64,000 bases of DNA, taken from contig JBDWKL010000054.1 in NCBI GenBank assembly GCA_039973685.1, positions 1 to 64,000 on the forward strand. Direction: 5' to 3'. How positions within the stretch are numbered: the stretch's first letter is position 1; each line of letters starts with the position of its first letter. The notes beneath the pieces are model-generated. The model was not told where the DNA came from and made no database searches. It worked only from the letters and a program-made list of their open reading frames with translations. This DNA comes from Hyphomicrobiales bacterium. GTDB lineage: Bacteria > Pseudomonadota > Alphaproteobacteria > Rhizobiales > JACESI01. A program made the position numbers and the translations under genes. Of the stretch, positions 26,913 to 36,917 are shown in pieces.

Positions 26913-27320
26913 TTAAGTCGGCATTTTCGCGAAAGTTTTAAGGTCGCTATCCATTGCCGTAGATGGAACCGCGCTGTCGCAATAAATATTGACGCTTGGC
27001 TTGATCTCATCTTTTTGCTGAACACTGCCCGCACGCAAAGTGACAACACCTTCGCGGCCTGAGTTCGTACCATAAATCTGCGTCCCGCATTTTGGGCAGA
27101 AATAGCGGGTCATTGTGCTGCCGCGATCTGATTTATGTTGGTAGGCGTTGAGTTCACCCGTAACTGTCAGGTCATCTTCAGCGAAAAATAGGTTGGTCCC
27201 ATAAACAGAACCCGTGAGCGTTTGGCAGCTTGTGCAATGGCAATTCATTGTCAGCTTAATCTCACCATCGGCCACATAGCTCACCGAGCCGCATAGGCAT
27301 GAACCAGTCAATTTTGTCAT
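26913..27320 (-). CDS. GFA-family zinc protein (glutathione-dependent formaldehyde-activating enzyme fold)
   Basis: 135 residues. The two zinc sites of the GFA/CENP-V fold are visible: CLCGSVSY and CHCTSCQ near the N terminus and CPKCGTQIYG in the centre. Proteins of this family bind or add glutathione to small aldehydes, though most have no proven activity. The ATG complementary to 27318-27320 is preferred: it has GGGGAAAA upstream, and the longer open frame has no family similarity. It lies antisense within the ilvI-to-ilvH interval. Confidence 0.85.
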   Translation of the reverse strand: MTKLTGSCLCGSVSYVADGEIKLTMNCHCTSCQTLTGSVYGTNLFFAEDDLTVTGELNAYQHKSDRGSTMTRYFCPKCGTQIYGTNSGREGVVTLRAGSVQQKDEIKPSVNIYCDSAVPSTAMDSDLKTFAKMPT

Positions 27321-27451
27321 TGTTGTTTTCCCCAAAATGATGACTGGTATAGAAGGGGAATGATCGTCGTTTGGCAAGTGCTTATTGTGTGCGGTGTAAT
27401 ATAGTGTACTGGTCAAAGGAGTTATAATCTCACCCAACATTTGAGGCCGCT

Positions 27452-28345
27452 TTGAGCGATAAAAAACCCGCAGGACTTGCCGATTATGCGTTGCTGTTTG
27501 GCCTTGCAGCGCTTTGGGGGTCATCGTTTATATTCATCAAAATCTCAGTAGATAGCATCCCGCCACTTACGCAAACGACGTATCGTTTGTTCATCGGTAT
27601 GTCTCTCACATGGCTGCTCTTCGCGTTTTTTCGCGATGCTCTGCCGCGCTCGCCACGGGTTTGGTTGTTAATTGTCCTGTCTGCATTGGTTGGGGTGGCG
27701 CTACCGTTTTGGCTCATATCATGGGGGCAAACTGCTGTGGCACCCGGTTTGACGGCCATCTTCATGGCGATCATGCCGCTGGGCACTTTGTTGATGGCTC
27801 ATTTTTTTACAAAAGATGAGAAATTTTCAAAGTTGAAACTGATCGGTGTTGGGTTTGGCATCTTCGGTATCATGCTGCTGGTCGGTCCTGCATTGTTAGG
27901 GCAACTGGGTGGCGACTTTCTGCACCAAGGTGCAATTGTGCTTGGTGCCCTTTGTTATGCACTCAATGCGGTGGTTACAAAATATCTGCTTGAAGTGCCA
28001 AAACTGGTGTTAGTGATGTTCCTGATGACCTTTGGGTTCATCATGGTTCTCCCTGTGGCCTATTTCCAAGAGGGTGAGTTTCATTTTGACTATGATTTAT
28101 TGCCGATGCTCTCCATTTTTGTGCTTGCTGTGTTTCATACGGTGATTGCAGGTTTTGTCTTGGTTTTGATTGTTCAAAGGCAGGGCGCGAACTTTTTTAG
28201 CCAGATCAATTTGCTGGTTCCCTTGTTCGGTGTTTTGTGGGCCTTCTTGATTTTTTCCGAGCGACCGTCCATTAACGCGGGAATTGCATTGATTTTCATT
28301 TTGGCAGGCGTCATTGTTGCCCGAGGTAAAGTGAAAAACACATAG
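27452..28345 (+). CDS. EamA/DMT-family transporter (ten-helix)
   Basis: Inner-membrane exporter or importer of small metabolites, 297 residues with ten hydrophobic segments in two repeated halves. ALWGSSFIFIKISVDSIPPLTQTTYRL is the typical first EamA motif. The start is TTG 27452 with GAGG just upstream. It ends 14 bp before ilvH and is probably co-transcribed with it, which might hint at amino acid or precursor export. Substrate unknown. Confidence 0.88.
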   Translation: MSDKKPAGLADYALLFGLAALWGSSFIFIKISVDSIPPLTQTTYRLFIGMSLTWLLFAFFRDALPRSPRVWLLIVLSALVGVALPFWLISWGQTAVAPGLTAIFMAIMPLGTLLMAHFFTKDEKFSKLKLIGVGFGIFGIMLLVGPALLGQLGGDFLHQGAIVLGALCYALNAVVTKYLLEVPKLVLVMFLMTFGFIMVLPVAYFQEGEFHFDYDLLPMLSIFVLAVFHTVIAGFVLVLIVQRQGANFFSQINLLVPLFGVLWAFLIFSERPSINAGIALIFILAGVIVARGKVKNT

Positions 28346-28359
28346 AATAGGGCTTACCA

Positions 28360-28968
28360 ATGTCTTCCGATCTCGCCACACCTGACCAACCACAATCAGC
28401 TTACTTCCTAGTTGCAGGTGATGATACACCTGTCACCCATACGCTTTCGGTCTTGGTCGACAATGAGCCGGGTGTCTTAGCCCGTGTTATTGGCCTGTTT
28501 TCTGGCCGTGGCTACAACATTGAAAGCCTCACTGTTTCTGAGACAGAGCACGAAAAGCAATTGTCGCGCATTACCATTGTGACGACAGGTACTGAAGCTG
28601 TGTTGATCCAAATCAAAAGCCAGCTTGATCGCATCGTGCCTGTGCATGAAGTGCGGGACTTGACGTCCATCGCGCTTTCTAAGGGCTATGAAAAACCACT
28701 GGAGCGCGAACTTGCGCTTGTGAAAGTACGTGGCACGGGTGAAATTCGTTTAGAAGCGCTGCGCATTGCGGAGGCCTTTAAAGCTGAAGTGGTGGATGCA
28801 ACGACCGATCATTTCATTTTCCAAATCACAGGCCGCACGCCGAAGATTGAACAGTTCATCGCCATTTTGCGCCCGCTTGGGTTGGTAGAAATTTGCAAAA
28901 CTGGTGTTGCCGCTGTTAGCCGTGGTGCTGAAGCAATCAACGACACTGCCAACGCTGCGAATGATTGA
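28360..28968 (+). CDS. ilvH: acetolactate synthase small (regulatory) subunit
   Basis: Activates the IlvI catalytic subunit and gives valine feedback inhibition. 202 residues. The N-terminal ACT domain reads HTLSVLVDNEPGVLARVIGLFSGRGYNIESLTV, and the C-terminal ACT-like half includes LERELALVKVRGTGEIRLEALRIAEAFKAEVVD. It carries an N-terminal extension of about 25 residues compared with the E. coli protein. The LysE-type gene starts within its last codons. Confidence 0.95.
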   Translation: MSSDLATPDQPQSAYFLVAGDDTPVTHTLSVLVDNEPGVLARVIGLFSGRGYNIESLTVSETEHEKQLSRITIVTTGTEAVLIQIKSQLDRIVPVHEVRDLTSIALSKGYEKPLERELALVKVRGTGEIRLEALRIAEAFKAEVVDATTDHFIFQITGRTPKIEQFIAILRPLGLVEICKTGVAAVSRGAEAINDTANAAND

Positions 28969-29572
28969 TAGCGATGTCTGGCTAAGGCTGGTTTTATTTA
29001 TTGGGGCGGGCCTAATAACACCCGGACCCAATACAATGATGGTCTTGGCCTCAACTACCAATTTCGGGTTTAGGCGCACGCTCCCGCATATTTCTGGCGT
29101 GCTGGTTGGCACCTTCTTGGTCTTTGCCTCTGTCGGCCTTGGCCTCCATGCACTGCTTACCCTTTATCCAGCGCTTGAGATTTTCATCCAGATTGTGGGC
29201 GTTTGTTATCTCGCCTATCTTGCGATCAAAATTGCGATGGCCAAGGGTCCGTCGGAGGCTTCATCGGGTGCGCCTTTGTCCTTTTGGCAGGGCATTGGTG
29301 TGCAGGCTGTCAATGTGAAGATGATGGGGCTTGCTGCTGGTGTGTTGGTAAGCTATCCCGTATCGAGTAACCCAACTCTCAGCATCTTCTTGGTGGCGCT
29401 GACCGCGGTGCTGCTCAATGGTCCGTGTTTAAGCCTTTGGGGGGTGTTTGGCTTGGGCATGAAACGGTTTTTATCGAATGCTTGGTCACTCCGTTTGTTC
29501 AATCTGGCTCTGGCGGGGTTGATCTTTTTGACGTTAATACCAATTGTCAAAGAGTTGCTGGCAAAGTTTTAG
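28961..29572 (+). CDS. LysE/RhtB-family amino acid exporter
   Basis: Inner-membrane exporter, 203 residues with about six helices. LITPGPNTMMVLA is the family motif. ATG 28961 overlaps the last 8 bp of ilvH, suggesting coupled translation. Neighbouring position makes a branched-chain amino acid or related compound a reasonable substrate guess; the sequence alone does not show this. A longer frame upstream lies inside ilvH and is not favoured. Confidence 0.87.
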   Translation: MIDSDVWLRLVLFIGAGLITPGPNTMMVLASTTNFGFRRTLPHISGVLVGTFLVFASVGLGLHALLTLYPALEIFIQIVGVCYLAYLAIKIAMAKGPSEASSGAPLSFWQGIGVQAVNVKMMGLAAGVLVSYPVSSNPTLSIFLVALTAVLLNGPCLSLWGVFGLGMKRFLSNAWSLRLFNLALAGLIFLTLIPIVKELLAKF

Positions 29573-29583
29573 GAATACACCCA

Positions 29584-30360
29584 ATGGTTTGCGAACTTTC
29601 GGTCAATTTGAATGCTGTGGCATTGTTGAGAAATCGACGTGATTTGCCGTGGCCGAGTGTTGTCGATCTTGGCCGCATTGCGCTTGATGCGGGCGCGATT
29701 GGTTTGACGGTTCACCCGCGACCAGATCAACGTCACACCAGAACCAGCGACGTGCATGAGCTTTCAACTCTGTTAAATTCGCCAGACTATGCCGACAAAG
29801 AGTTCAATCTGGAAGGCTATCCAGAGGAACGCTTCTTGGCTTTGTGCGAAGCGGTGAAGCCGGAGCAGGTGACCTTTGTGCCAGATTTACCGGGGCAGGA
29901 GACATCTGACCACGGTTGGGATGTTTCGCCCAACGAAGAGCTGCTTATCCAATCCATCGAGCGCATGAAAAAATTTGGAGCGCGGGTGGCGCTGTTTATT
30001 GATGCTGATGACCGTTTGCCTGAATTGGTGAAGCAGGTCGGTGCAGACCGTGTTGAACTTTATACCGGCCCCTATGGTGGCAGCCCCCTTGAGAGCGCGC
30101 GGGCAAAAACGGCCCTTGAGGCTTTAGGAAGAACGGCGGCGGCTGCTGAGAGCGCGGGCCTTGAGGTGAATGCGGGACATGATCTCACCGTTGCCAATGT
30201 GCCAGCCTTGGTCGACGCCGCGCCGCAAATTGTTGAGATGTCTATTGGCCACGGCCTCACCGCTGATGCGCTGACTTATGGCATGGCTGGTTCTGTCAAA
30301 CGTTTCATCGCTGCCATGCAGGATGAACTGCCGTTGTTTGATGACGATGATCTCTTCTAA
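29584..30360 (+). CDS. pdxJ: pyridoxine 5'-phosphate synthase
   Basis: Condenses 1-deoxyxylulose 5-phosphate with 3-amino-2-oxopropyl phosphate to pyridoxine 5'-phosphate. 258 residues; the TIM-barrel motifs LSVNLNAVALLRN, GLTVHPRPDQRHT, NLEGYP, VTFVPDLP, ELYTGPY and VNAGHDLT are present. ATG 29584 lies 11 bp after the LysE gene. The gene overlaps the convergent transporter by four bases at its end. The product is needed by the aminotransferase and dehydratase encoded in this window. Confidence 0.95.
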   Translation: MVCELSVNLNAVALLRNRRDLPWPSVVDLGRIALDAGAIGLTVHPRPDQRHTRTSDVHELSTLLNSPDYADKEFNLEGYPEERFLALCEAVKPEQVTFVPDLPGQETSDHGWDVSPNEELLIQSIERMKKFGARVALFIDADDRLPELVKQVGADRVELYTGPYGGSPLESARAKTALEALGRTAAAAESAGLEVNAGHDLTVANVPALVDAAPQIVEMSIGHGLTADALTYGMAGSVKRFIAAMQDELPLFDDDDLF

Positions 30361-31976
30361 TCAAACGTTTTGAGCGGTGAGCGCTGCACGATGAAGATCG
30401 CGGCGAGTGGTGCGACGAAGGTGATGATCAAAATGGCAATCAGCAGATAACCCAATTGATCGTAATTCGCGACGACTTCTATCGCCCCCGTCTCTTGGTT
30501 TTTCACTTCCCGCGTAATGATGAAAATCTTGTTGAGATAGGTTGTCAGCAGCGATGCGGCGGATAGTGCTAAGTTGATGAAAGACGCCATCACCGCGAAG
30601 AAGGTGGCTTTTAAATTCGTCGGCGCATTTCTGGCAATCCATGCAAGTAGTGGGATGACGGCGATTTGGCCAAGCGGCGCTTCAATGGCTGTGTCTAACA
30701 CCGCGATAAAGCGAGCATCCACCACGCCGCCTGTGAGCGATGATGTCCAGTTATGAATGCCATAATAAAGCGCGATGGACGGCACGAACAAAATGGTGCC
30801 AGCGACCGTCAAAATGATAATGATCGTATTGATCGGCTTTTCTGCCATCAATGGACGAAGCACGATCATGCCCGCCAGCGCTAAGAACGCGGTGATCAAC
30901 GACAGGACGGCCAAGAATTGCTGGTCGAATTTCAACACATCAATTTCAAACCACCCAAGGCCGGGGCCGGGGCTTGGCATGGCGCGGAAAATGAAAACCA
31001 CGATGGCCGTGCCAAACAGCATTTTCGCTTTGGCAGGTGTCAGCTCTTTGGCAAGCATGCGCATCATGAAAATGATGATAGCGAGCGAGGCGACAAACAC
31101 GATTTCCTTCGCGCCCACAACATCACCAAGGCCGACGGTGAGGGACAAAATAACGAAGACCAAGCCACCGCCGAAGAACCACATGTTCGGCGTGGTCGGG
31201 TCGCCTGTGCGGTCTACGAGATCGGTGATCTTATCTTTCGCCATGCCGATCGCACGAAGGGCGGCGCGGCGTTTTTGTTTGAGGAAACTAGCAAGCAGAA
31301 CGCCTGAGATAGAGACCAGCGGAATGATGAGGGCTGCAAAATATATCTGCCCGTAAATCGTAACCTTCTCCGCCTCGCTCTTTTGTTCAATCCCGTCGAA
31401 CATGAAGATATTGACCAGCGCCACAGAGACGTACCCCGTAAACAGCGCGATGCGCCCAAGGGTCTGCATGGTGGTGTGCTGGATTTTGAGGCTGGTGTCG
31501 TCGATGTCATTGCCCTGATCATCGGTTGCAGGCACGGCTTCCACGGCCATGCCGTCCGCCACCACATCTTGCAGCACATAGCCGCAGGGGGCGAGCAGGG
31601 TGGCGAGCACATACCAATATTCAGCGGGCATATAGGCGCGCATTTCTTCAGGCGAGGTGATGAGGCCGTACATGATGGAAAGGCTGGCAGCGAGCAGACC
31701 CGCGCCGAGATAAACAAGGATCGCCTTCCAACGCCAAATAATATCCACCAAATGCCCAAGCGGCATTTTCAGCGTCCACGGCAGCACGGTCCAAAAGGTA
31801 AGGCTTACAAGAAACTCGGCCGACAGCCCCAAATAATCTTTAACAAAAAACACCCCAACGATGCTCGTAAGCCCCTGAATACCCGCCGCGAAATAAACCA
31901 TGAGCGGCGGCAAAAACGACCAACGAAACTGATTGCGAAGATCAGAAAATGTGCGGTCAAACCAAGTGGCGAGCAT
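30357..31976 (-). CDS. MFS-type transporter of the folate-biopterin (BT1) family
   Basis: Inner-membrane transporter, 539 residues, about 12 to 14 helices. The N-terminal stretch FFVKDYLGLSAEFLVSLTFWTVLPWTLKMPLGHLVDI resembles BT1-type carriers of plants, cyanobacteria and protozoa, and DVVADGMAVEAVP is also typical. A long hydrophilic loop lies after helix 6. The family carries folates or pterins in studied cases; here the substrate is inferred only. Tail-to-tail with pdxJ, overlapping by four bases. Confidence 0.75.
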   Translation of the reverse strand: MLATWFDRTFSDLRNQFRWSFLPPLMVYFAAGIQGLTSIVGVFFVKDYLGLSAEFLVSLTFWTVLPWTLKMPLGHLVDIIWRWKAILVYLGAGLLAASLSIMYGLITSPEEMRAYMPAEYWYVLATLLAPCGYVLQDVVADGMAVEAVPATDDQGNDIDDTSLKIQHTTMQTLGRIALFTGYVSVALVNIFMFDGIEQKSEAEKVTIYGQIYFAALIIPLVSISGVLLASFLKQKRRAALRAIGMAKDKITDLVDRTGDPTTPNMWFFGGGLVFVILSLTVGLGDVVGAKEIVFVASLAIIIFMMRMLAKELTPAKAKMLFGTAIVVFIFRAMPSPGPGLGWFEIDVLKFDQQFLAVLSLITAFLALAGMIVLRPLMAEKPINTIIIILTVAGTILFVPSIALYYGIHNWTSSLTGGVVDARFIAVLDTAIEAPLGQIAVIPLLAWIARNAPTNLKATFFAVMASFINLALSAASLLTTYLNKIFIITREVKNQETGAIEVVANYDQLGYLLIAILIITFVAPLAAIFIVQRSPLKTFD

Positions 31977-32134
31977 GGGGGGGCTTTCAGGGTTGGGATG
32001 TTTGGTGGGGTTAGTTGTAACTTATTTGTTTCTGATTTGCATATGCCATGCAAAATATCTGTTAGGTAACTTGCAGTGTGACACGCCTGTCATTTACTAA
32101 GCATTGGCCACTATTGATAAAAGGAAAGTTTTAA

Positions 32135-32830
32135 ATGCGGTTAGTTACGCAAAATCTGCGGCATGGTGGTGGTAACCGTATTAGTGAATTGGTGAAGTAT
32201 ATCGCGGTGTATGAACCGGATATTATTGCGTTCACTGAATTCCGAATGAATAAATTTCAAGACCTTGCTGATGCTTGTCGCCAAGCTGGGTTTATGTATT
32301 TTGAGCATTATGCCGATGTGCCGCGGTTAAATAAAGTTGCTGTTGCCTCGCGCGTTCCCCTTGTCATTGACGATGTTTCACCCTTATGTGCCGGCTGCGA
32401 CTTGGGGCATTTATTGAAATTCTCAATAGGCGAATTTTCTGTGATTGCGGCCTATATCCCCATCCATAAGGATCTTGATACCGAGGCATATTTCAAGCGT
32501 ATCGTAGAAATAGCGCATCAAGAACCTATTCTCCTTTTGGGAGATTTGAATACTGGTGATCCCGATTTGGATGGTGATGGCTATAAATTCATATATTCAA
32601 AACAGTATCATGAATTGGTGGAGGCTGGCCTTGCTGATTGCTATCGAAATTTAGTTGATGGAAATGATGTTTCTTGGCGGCACTCAAGGGGGAAACGACG
32701 GGGTTTTCGAATTGATCACGTTTTGGCCGCTCGAGAAGTTATGGAGCGAGTTACAAAGATTGAGTATGACCATACTATTCGGGAGAAGAATTTGAGCGAC
32801 CACAGTATGCTGTTTGTTGATATTGACTAA
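32135..32830 (+). CDS. endonuclease/exonuclease/phosphatase (EEP) family protein
   Basis: Metal-dependent phosphodiesterase fold, 231 residues, no signal peptide. Conserved motifs: LVTQNLRHGGG, IIAFTEFR with the metal glutamate, LLLGDLNTGDPD, RIDHVLA and NLSDHSMLFVDI with the catalytic His. Similar to small ExoIII-like proteins, so a nuclease or a lipid/nucleotide phosphodiesterase; which cannot be told. AAAGGAAAG precedes the ATG. Single-gene unit. Confidence 0.85.
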   Translation: MRLVTQNLRHGGGNRISELVKYIAVYEPDIIAFTEFRMNKFQDLADACRQAGFMYFEHYADVPRLNKVAVASRVPLVIDDVSPLCAGCDLGHLLKFSIGEFSVIAAYIPIHKDLDTEAYFKRIVEIAHQEPILLLGDLNTGDPDLDGDGYKFIYSKQYHELVEAGLADCYRNLVDGNDVSWRHSRGKRRGFRIDHVLAAREVMERVTKIEYDHTIREKNLSDHSMLFVDID

Positions 32831-32928
32831 TTATGCATTTCCAATTTTGTTGGTTACTTTTTTGCGACATTTATCTTTCCAAAACTTTCCCCTTGCACCA
32901 ACCCCCACACTCCTCTAAAAGGCGTACT

Positions 32929-32942
32929 GTACCGTACGGTAC
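32929..32942. promoter_or_regulatory. 14-bp perfect palindrome, likely operator of the TetR gene
   Basis: GTACCGTACGGTAC is self-complementary and lies 28 bp before the TetR-family ATG at 32970. The context (ACTGTACCGTACGGTACGG) also repeats the element GTAC several times. Autoregulation by the TetR protein is the simplest reading. Confidence 0.6.
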
Positions 32943-32969
32943 GGAAAATCTATGAGTACCTAACACCCC

Positions 32970-34647
<1,678 letters not shown>

Positions 34648-34691
34648 GTTGATAAACTTAATTTAAAATTTATCTTTTATTACAATGGTTT

Positions 34692-34716
34692 AGGGCTGAT
34701 TTATCAGCCCTTTATC
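34692..34716 (+). terminator. terminator after ilvC
   Basis: AGGGCTGA (34692-34699) pairs with TCAGCCCT (34704-34711) over a 4-base loop and runs into TTTAT. Confidence 0.75.
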
Positions 34717-34824
34717 ATTTATTTAAGCGTTATTTTTAAAAGATTTTTAAACTATTTCAATGATAGTCTTTCAATATTGTGTTATATTGTCCCCGTTTGC
34801 TGCGTTGTGGCCGAGGTTTGGTAA

Positions 34825-35562
34825 ATGTCTGAAATCTCTCAAAATACTGAAGAAGAGCGTAGAGCCGCACCGCGCGCGCGCGCGTTAAAGAAGGGCACTA
34901 TTGCCTTTAAAGAACGCTATTGTTCTGCAGAATGCATGGTCAGAAATGAATCTGAAAGCGGTGCATTGTTAATGGTTTCACAAAACCAAGTTATTCCGAA
35001 TGTTTTTGAATTAAAAGTTTATCCTGAACGCGATTTTCGTATCGTGGAAGCTATTTGGCGCACGCCAGATGCGATGGGTGTTCGCTATGCCGGTCAGGTT
35101 CCAGCTGCACCTGTTGCTGCGCCCGCCGCGCCTGTTGTTGCGCCCGCCGCGCCTGTTGTTGCGCCCGCCGCGCCTGTTGCTGCGCCCGCCGCACCTGTTG
35201 CTGCGCCCGCCGCACCTGTTGCTGCACCCGCTGCGCCTGTTGCTGCACCCGCTGCGCCTGTTGCTGCGCCCGCCGCACCTGTTGCTGCACCCGCCGCGCC
35301 TGTTGCTGCACCCGCCGCACCTGTTGCTGCACCCGCTGCGCCTGTTGTTGCACCCGATGTACCTGTTGTTGCACCCGATGCACCTGTTGCTGCACCTGTT
35401 GCTGCACCAATCACACCTAGCGTACCAGTTGATGCGTCTAGCGTGCCTGTTGCTGCACCAGCCGCACCAAGTGCGCCAGCTGCTGCACCGAACCCACATT
35501 CTACATGGGATGGAACTGAGCGCCGGAAGCAAAATCGTCGTCAAACCGACCGTCGCAGTTAA
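34825..35562 (+). CDS. PilZ-domain protein with long Ala-Pro-Val repeat tail
   Basis: 245 residues in three parts. Residues 10-92 look like a PilZ domain, which binds cyclic di-GMP: RRAAPRARALKKG at the front matches the RxxxR motif and ESGALLMV the (D/N)xSxxG region in weakened form. Residues 95-195 are about 14 copies of a 7-residue unit APAAPVA, probably a stiff extended spacer. The last 16 residues (GTERRKQNRRQTDRRS) are strongly basic. No signal peptide is present. Ligand binding should be tested because the second motif is imperfect. Confidence 0.75.
   Translation: MSEISQNTEEERRAAPRARALKKGTIAFKERYCSAECMVRNESESGALLMVSQNQVIPNVFELKVYPERDFRIVEAIWRTPDAMGVRYAGQVPAAPVAAPAAPVVAPAAPVVAPAAPVAAPAAPVAAPAAPVAAPAAPVAAPAAPVAAPAAPVAAPAAPVAAPAAPVAAPAAPVVAPDVPVVAPDAPVAAPVAAPITPSVPVDASSVPVAAPAAPSAPAAAPNPHSTWDGTERRKQNRRQTDRRS
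34871..34884. repeat. (CG)7 dinucleotide tract near the PilZ gene start
   Basis: Fourteen bases of alternating CG lie in codons 16-20 of the PilZ gene (encoding the RAR part). Loss or gain of one CG unit by slippage would shift the frame and stop the protein early. Confidence 0.7.
35110..35403 (+). repeat. 21-bp tandem repeat (about 14 copies) encoding APAAPVA
   Basis: Units of about 21 bp, with CCTGTTGYTGC at the core, recur at exact 21-bp spacing from 35110 to about 35400. Variation is mainly at third positions (GCG/GCA, GCC/GCT) and Val/Ala swaps (GTT/GCT). The repeats are in frame throughout, so copy number changes keep the protein open. Confidence 0.9.
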
Positions 35563-35658
35563 TTTATCGGGCTTATCGCTGTTTCTACCATCTTATTAAT
35601 TGCGTGTTTGAACGCATCAGATTATCAAAAGTAAACTTTGATCATCTGAGGCACCCTA

Positions 35659-36906
35659 ATGCTCACTTTATTCGAAATTATTGCGCTTATCCTGTCGATC
35701 TCCGCTGTCTTAAGCTGGATAAACAGTACCTTCGTGAAATTGCCGCATACCATTGGCCTTTTGGTCATGGCGCTTGCGACGTCTTTTTTCCTAATTTTGC
35801 TGGAAGCGGCCTTCCCAGATTTGGGCCTGACGGATGCGGTGCAATCTGCGATTGGGCAGATTGATTTCTTTGAAACAGTGATGAACGGCATGTTGGCGTT
35901 CTTGCTGTTTGCTGGCGCGTTGCATGTCGATTTGAATTTGATGCGGGCGCAAAAATGGCCAATCGGATTGATGGCGACCTTCGGCGTTGTGCTTTCAACC
36001 TTTATTGTCGGCACTTTGTTCTGGCTCTTGGCTCATTTTTTCGGCGTGCCAATCTCATATGCGTGGGCGTTGGTCTTCGGCGCGTTGATCAGTCCGACAG
36101 ACCCTGTGGCCGTACTGTCGTTGCTCAAATCAATCAGTATTCCAGATTCACTAGAGGCTAAAATTGCGGGCGAGAGCTTGTTTAATGACGGTGTTGGCGT
36201 TGTAGTCTTCACGATCATTGTAGCCGTTGCTGTTGGCGCTGATGGTGGCAATCTTGATCCGCTCCACATTGCTGAATTGTTCTTCGTTGAAGCAATCGGC
36301 GGCGCGGTGCTTGGCATGTTGGTCGGCTATGTTGTCTACCGCATGATGGCTGCGATTGATCATGACATGGTGGAAATTCTCCTGACCCTCGGTCTTGTGG
36401 CTGGTGTTTATGCCGTTTGTTTGCGCTTGCATTTATCAGGGCCGATTGCGGTCGTTGTTGCGGGTCTCTTTATTGGCAACCGTGGTGCAGAGCGTGCCAT
36501 GAGCGAAGACACGCGTGAGGCATTGTTTGATTTTTGGGAGATGATTGATGAGATTTTGAATTCAGTCCTTTTCCTTCTCATTGGTCTTGAAGTGTTGGTG
36601 ATTTCCATTGATCCATCGTTTGCTTGGATTGCTGTTCTGTCGATCCCAATCGTCTTGTTCGCCCGTCTTGCAGCGGTATCAATTCCGATCCTGACCTTGT
36701 CGCTAGGCTTTGCATTCTCAAAAGGTGTAATCCCTGTGCTCACATGGGGCGGCGTGCGTGGAGGCATATCTGTGGCGCTTGCTTTGTCATTGCCAACGGT
36801 TGGTGCGAAGCCATTGATTATGACTGCAACTTACGCTGTGGTGATTTTCTCCATCGTTGTGCAGGGGCTGACCATTAAAGAAGTTGTTCGCCGAACAGTC
36901 GGTTAG
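35659..36906 (+). CDS. CPA1-family Na+(K+)/H+ antiporter (NhaP type)
   Basis: Inner-membrane cation/proton exchanger for pH and salt control, 415 residues and about 12 helices. Key motifs are ALISPTDPVAVLSLLK and AGESLFNDGVGVVVF, the latter containing the ND pair of the ion site in CPA1 antiporters, and LTWGGVRGGISVALALSLP. It lacks a long cytoplasmic C-terminal tail. AGGCACCCTA precedes the ATG as a weak ribosome site. Confidence 0.92.
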   Translation: MLTLFEIIALILSISAVLSWINSTFVKLPHTIGLLVMALATSFFLILLEAAFPDLGLTDAVQSAIGQIDFFETVMNGMLAFLLFAGALHVDLNLMRAQKWPIGLMATFGVVLSTFIVGTLFWLLAHFFGVPISYAWALVFGALISPTDPVAVLSLLKSISIPDSLEAKIAGESLFNDGVGVVVFTIIVAVAVGADGGNLDPLHIAELFFVEAIGGAVLGMLVGYVVYRMMAAIDHDMVEILLTLGLVAGVYAVCLRLHLSGPIAVVVAGLFIGNRGAERAMSEDTREALFDFWEMIDEILNSVLFLLIGLEVLVISIDPSFAWIAVLSIPIVLFARLAAVSIPILTLSLGFAFSKGVIPVLTWGGVRGGISVALALSLPTVGAKPLIMTATYAVVIFSIVVQGLTIKEVVRRTVG

Positions 36907-36917
36907 GATATATCGTT

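Noticed and set aside
27321-27524. N-terminal extension of the GFA-type protein
   Set aside because: No similarity and a better start with upstream GGGGAAAA lies at 27320.
30775-31356. 193-codon plus-strand frame opposite the BT1-type transporter
   Set aside because: Composition (Met/Thr/Lys-rich) is that of a reversed membrane protein; no ribosome site.
35110-35403. Repeat array that could be mistaken for CRISPR
   Set aside because: Units are contiguous with no unique spacers and encode an in-frame protein repeat.
35011-35544. Long antisense and shifted frames rich in Cys/Arg, Gln or Gly/Ala across the PilZ repeat
   Set aside because: They arise because a 21-bp repeat without stops is open in several frames; they have no ribosome site and only low-complexity content.
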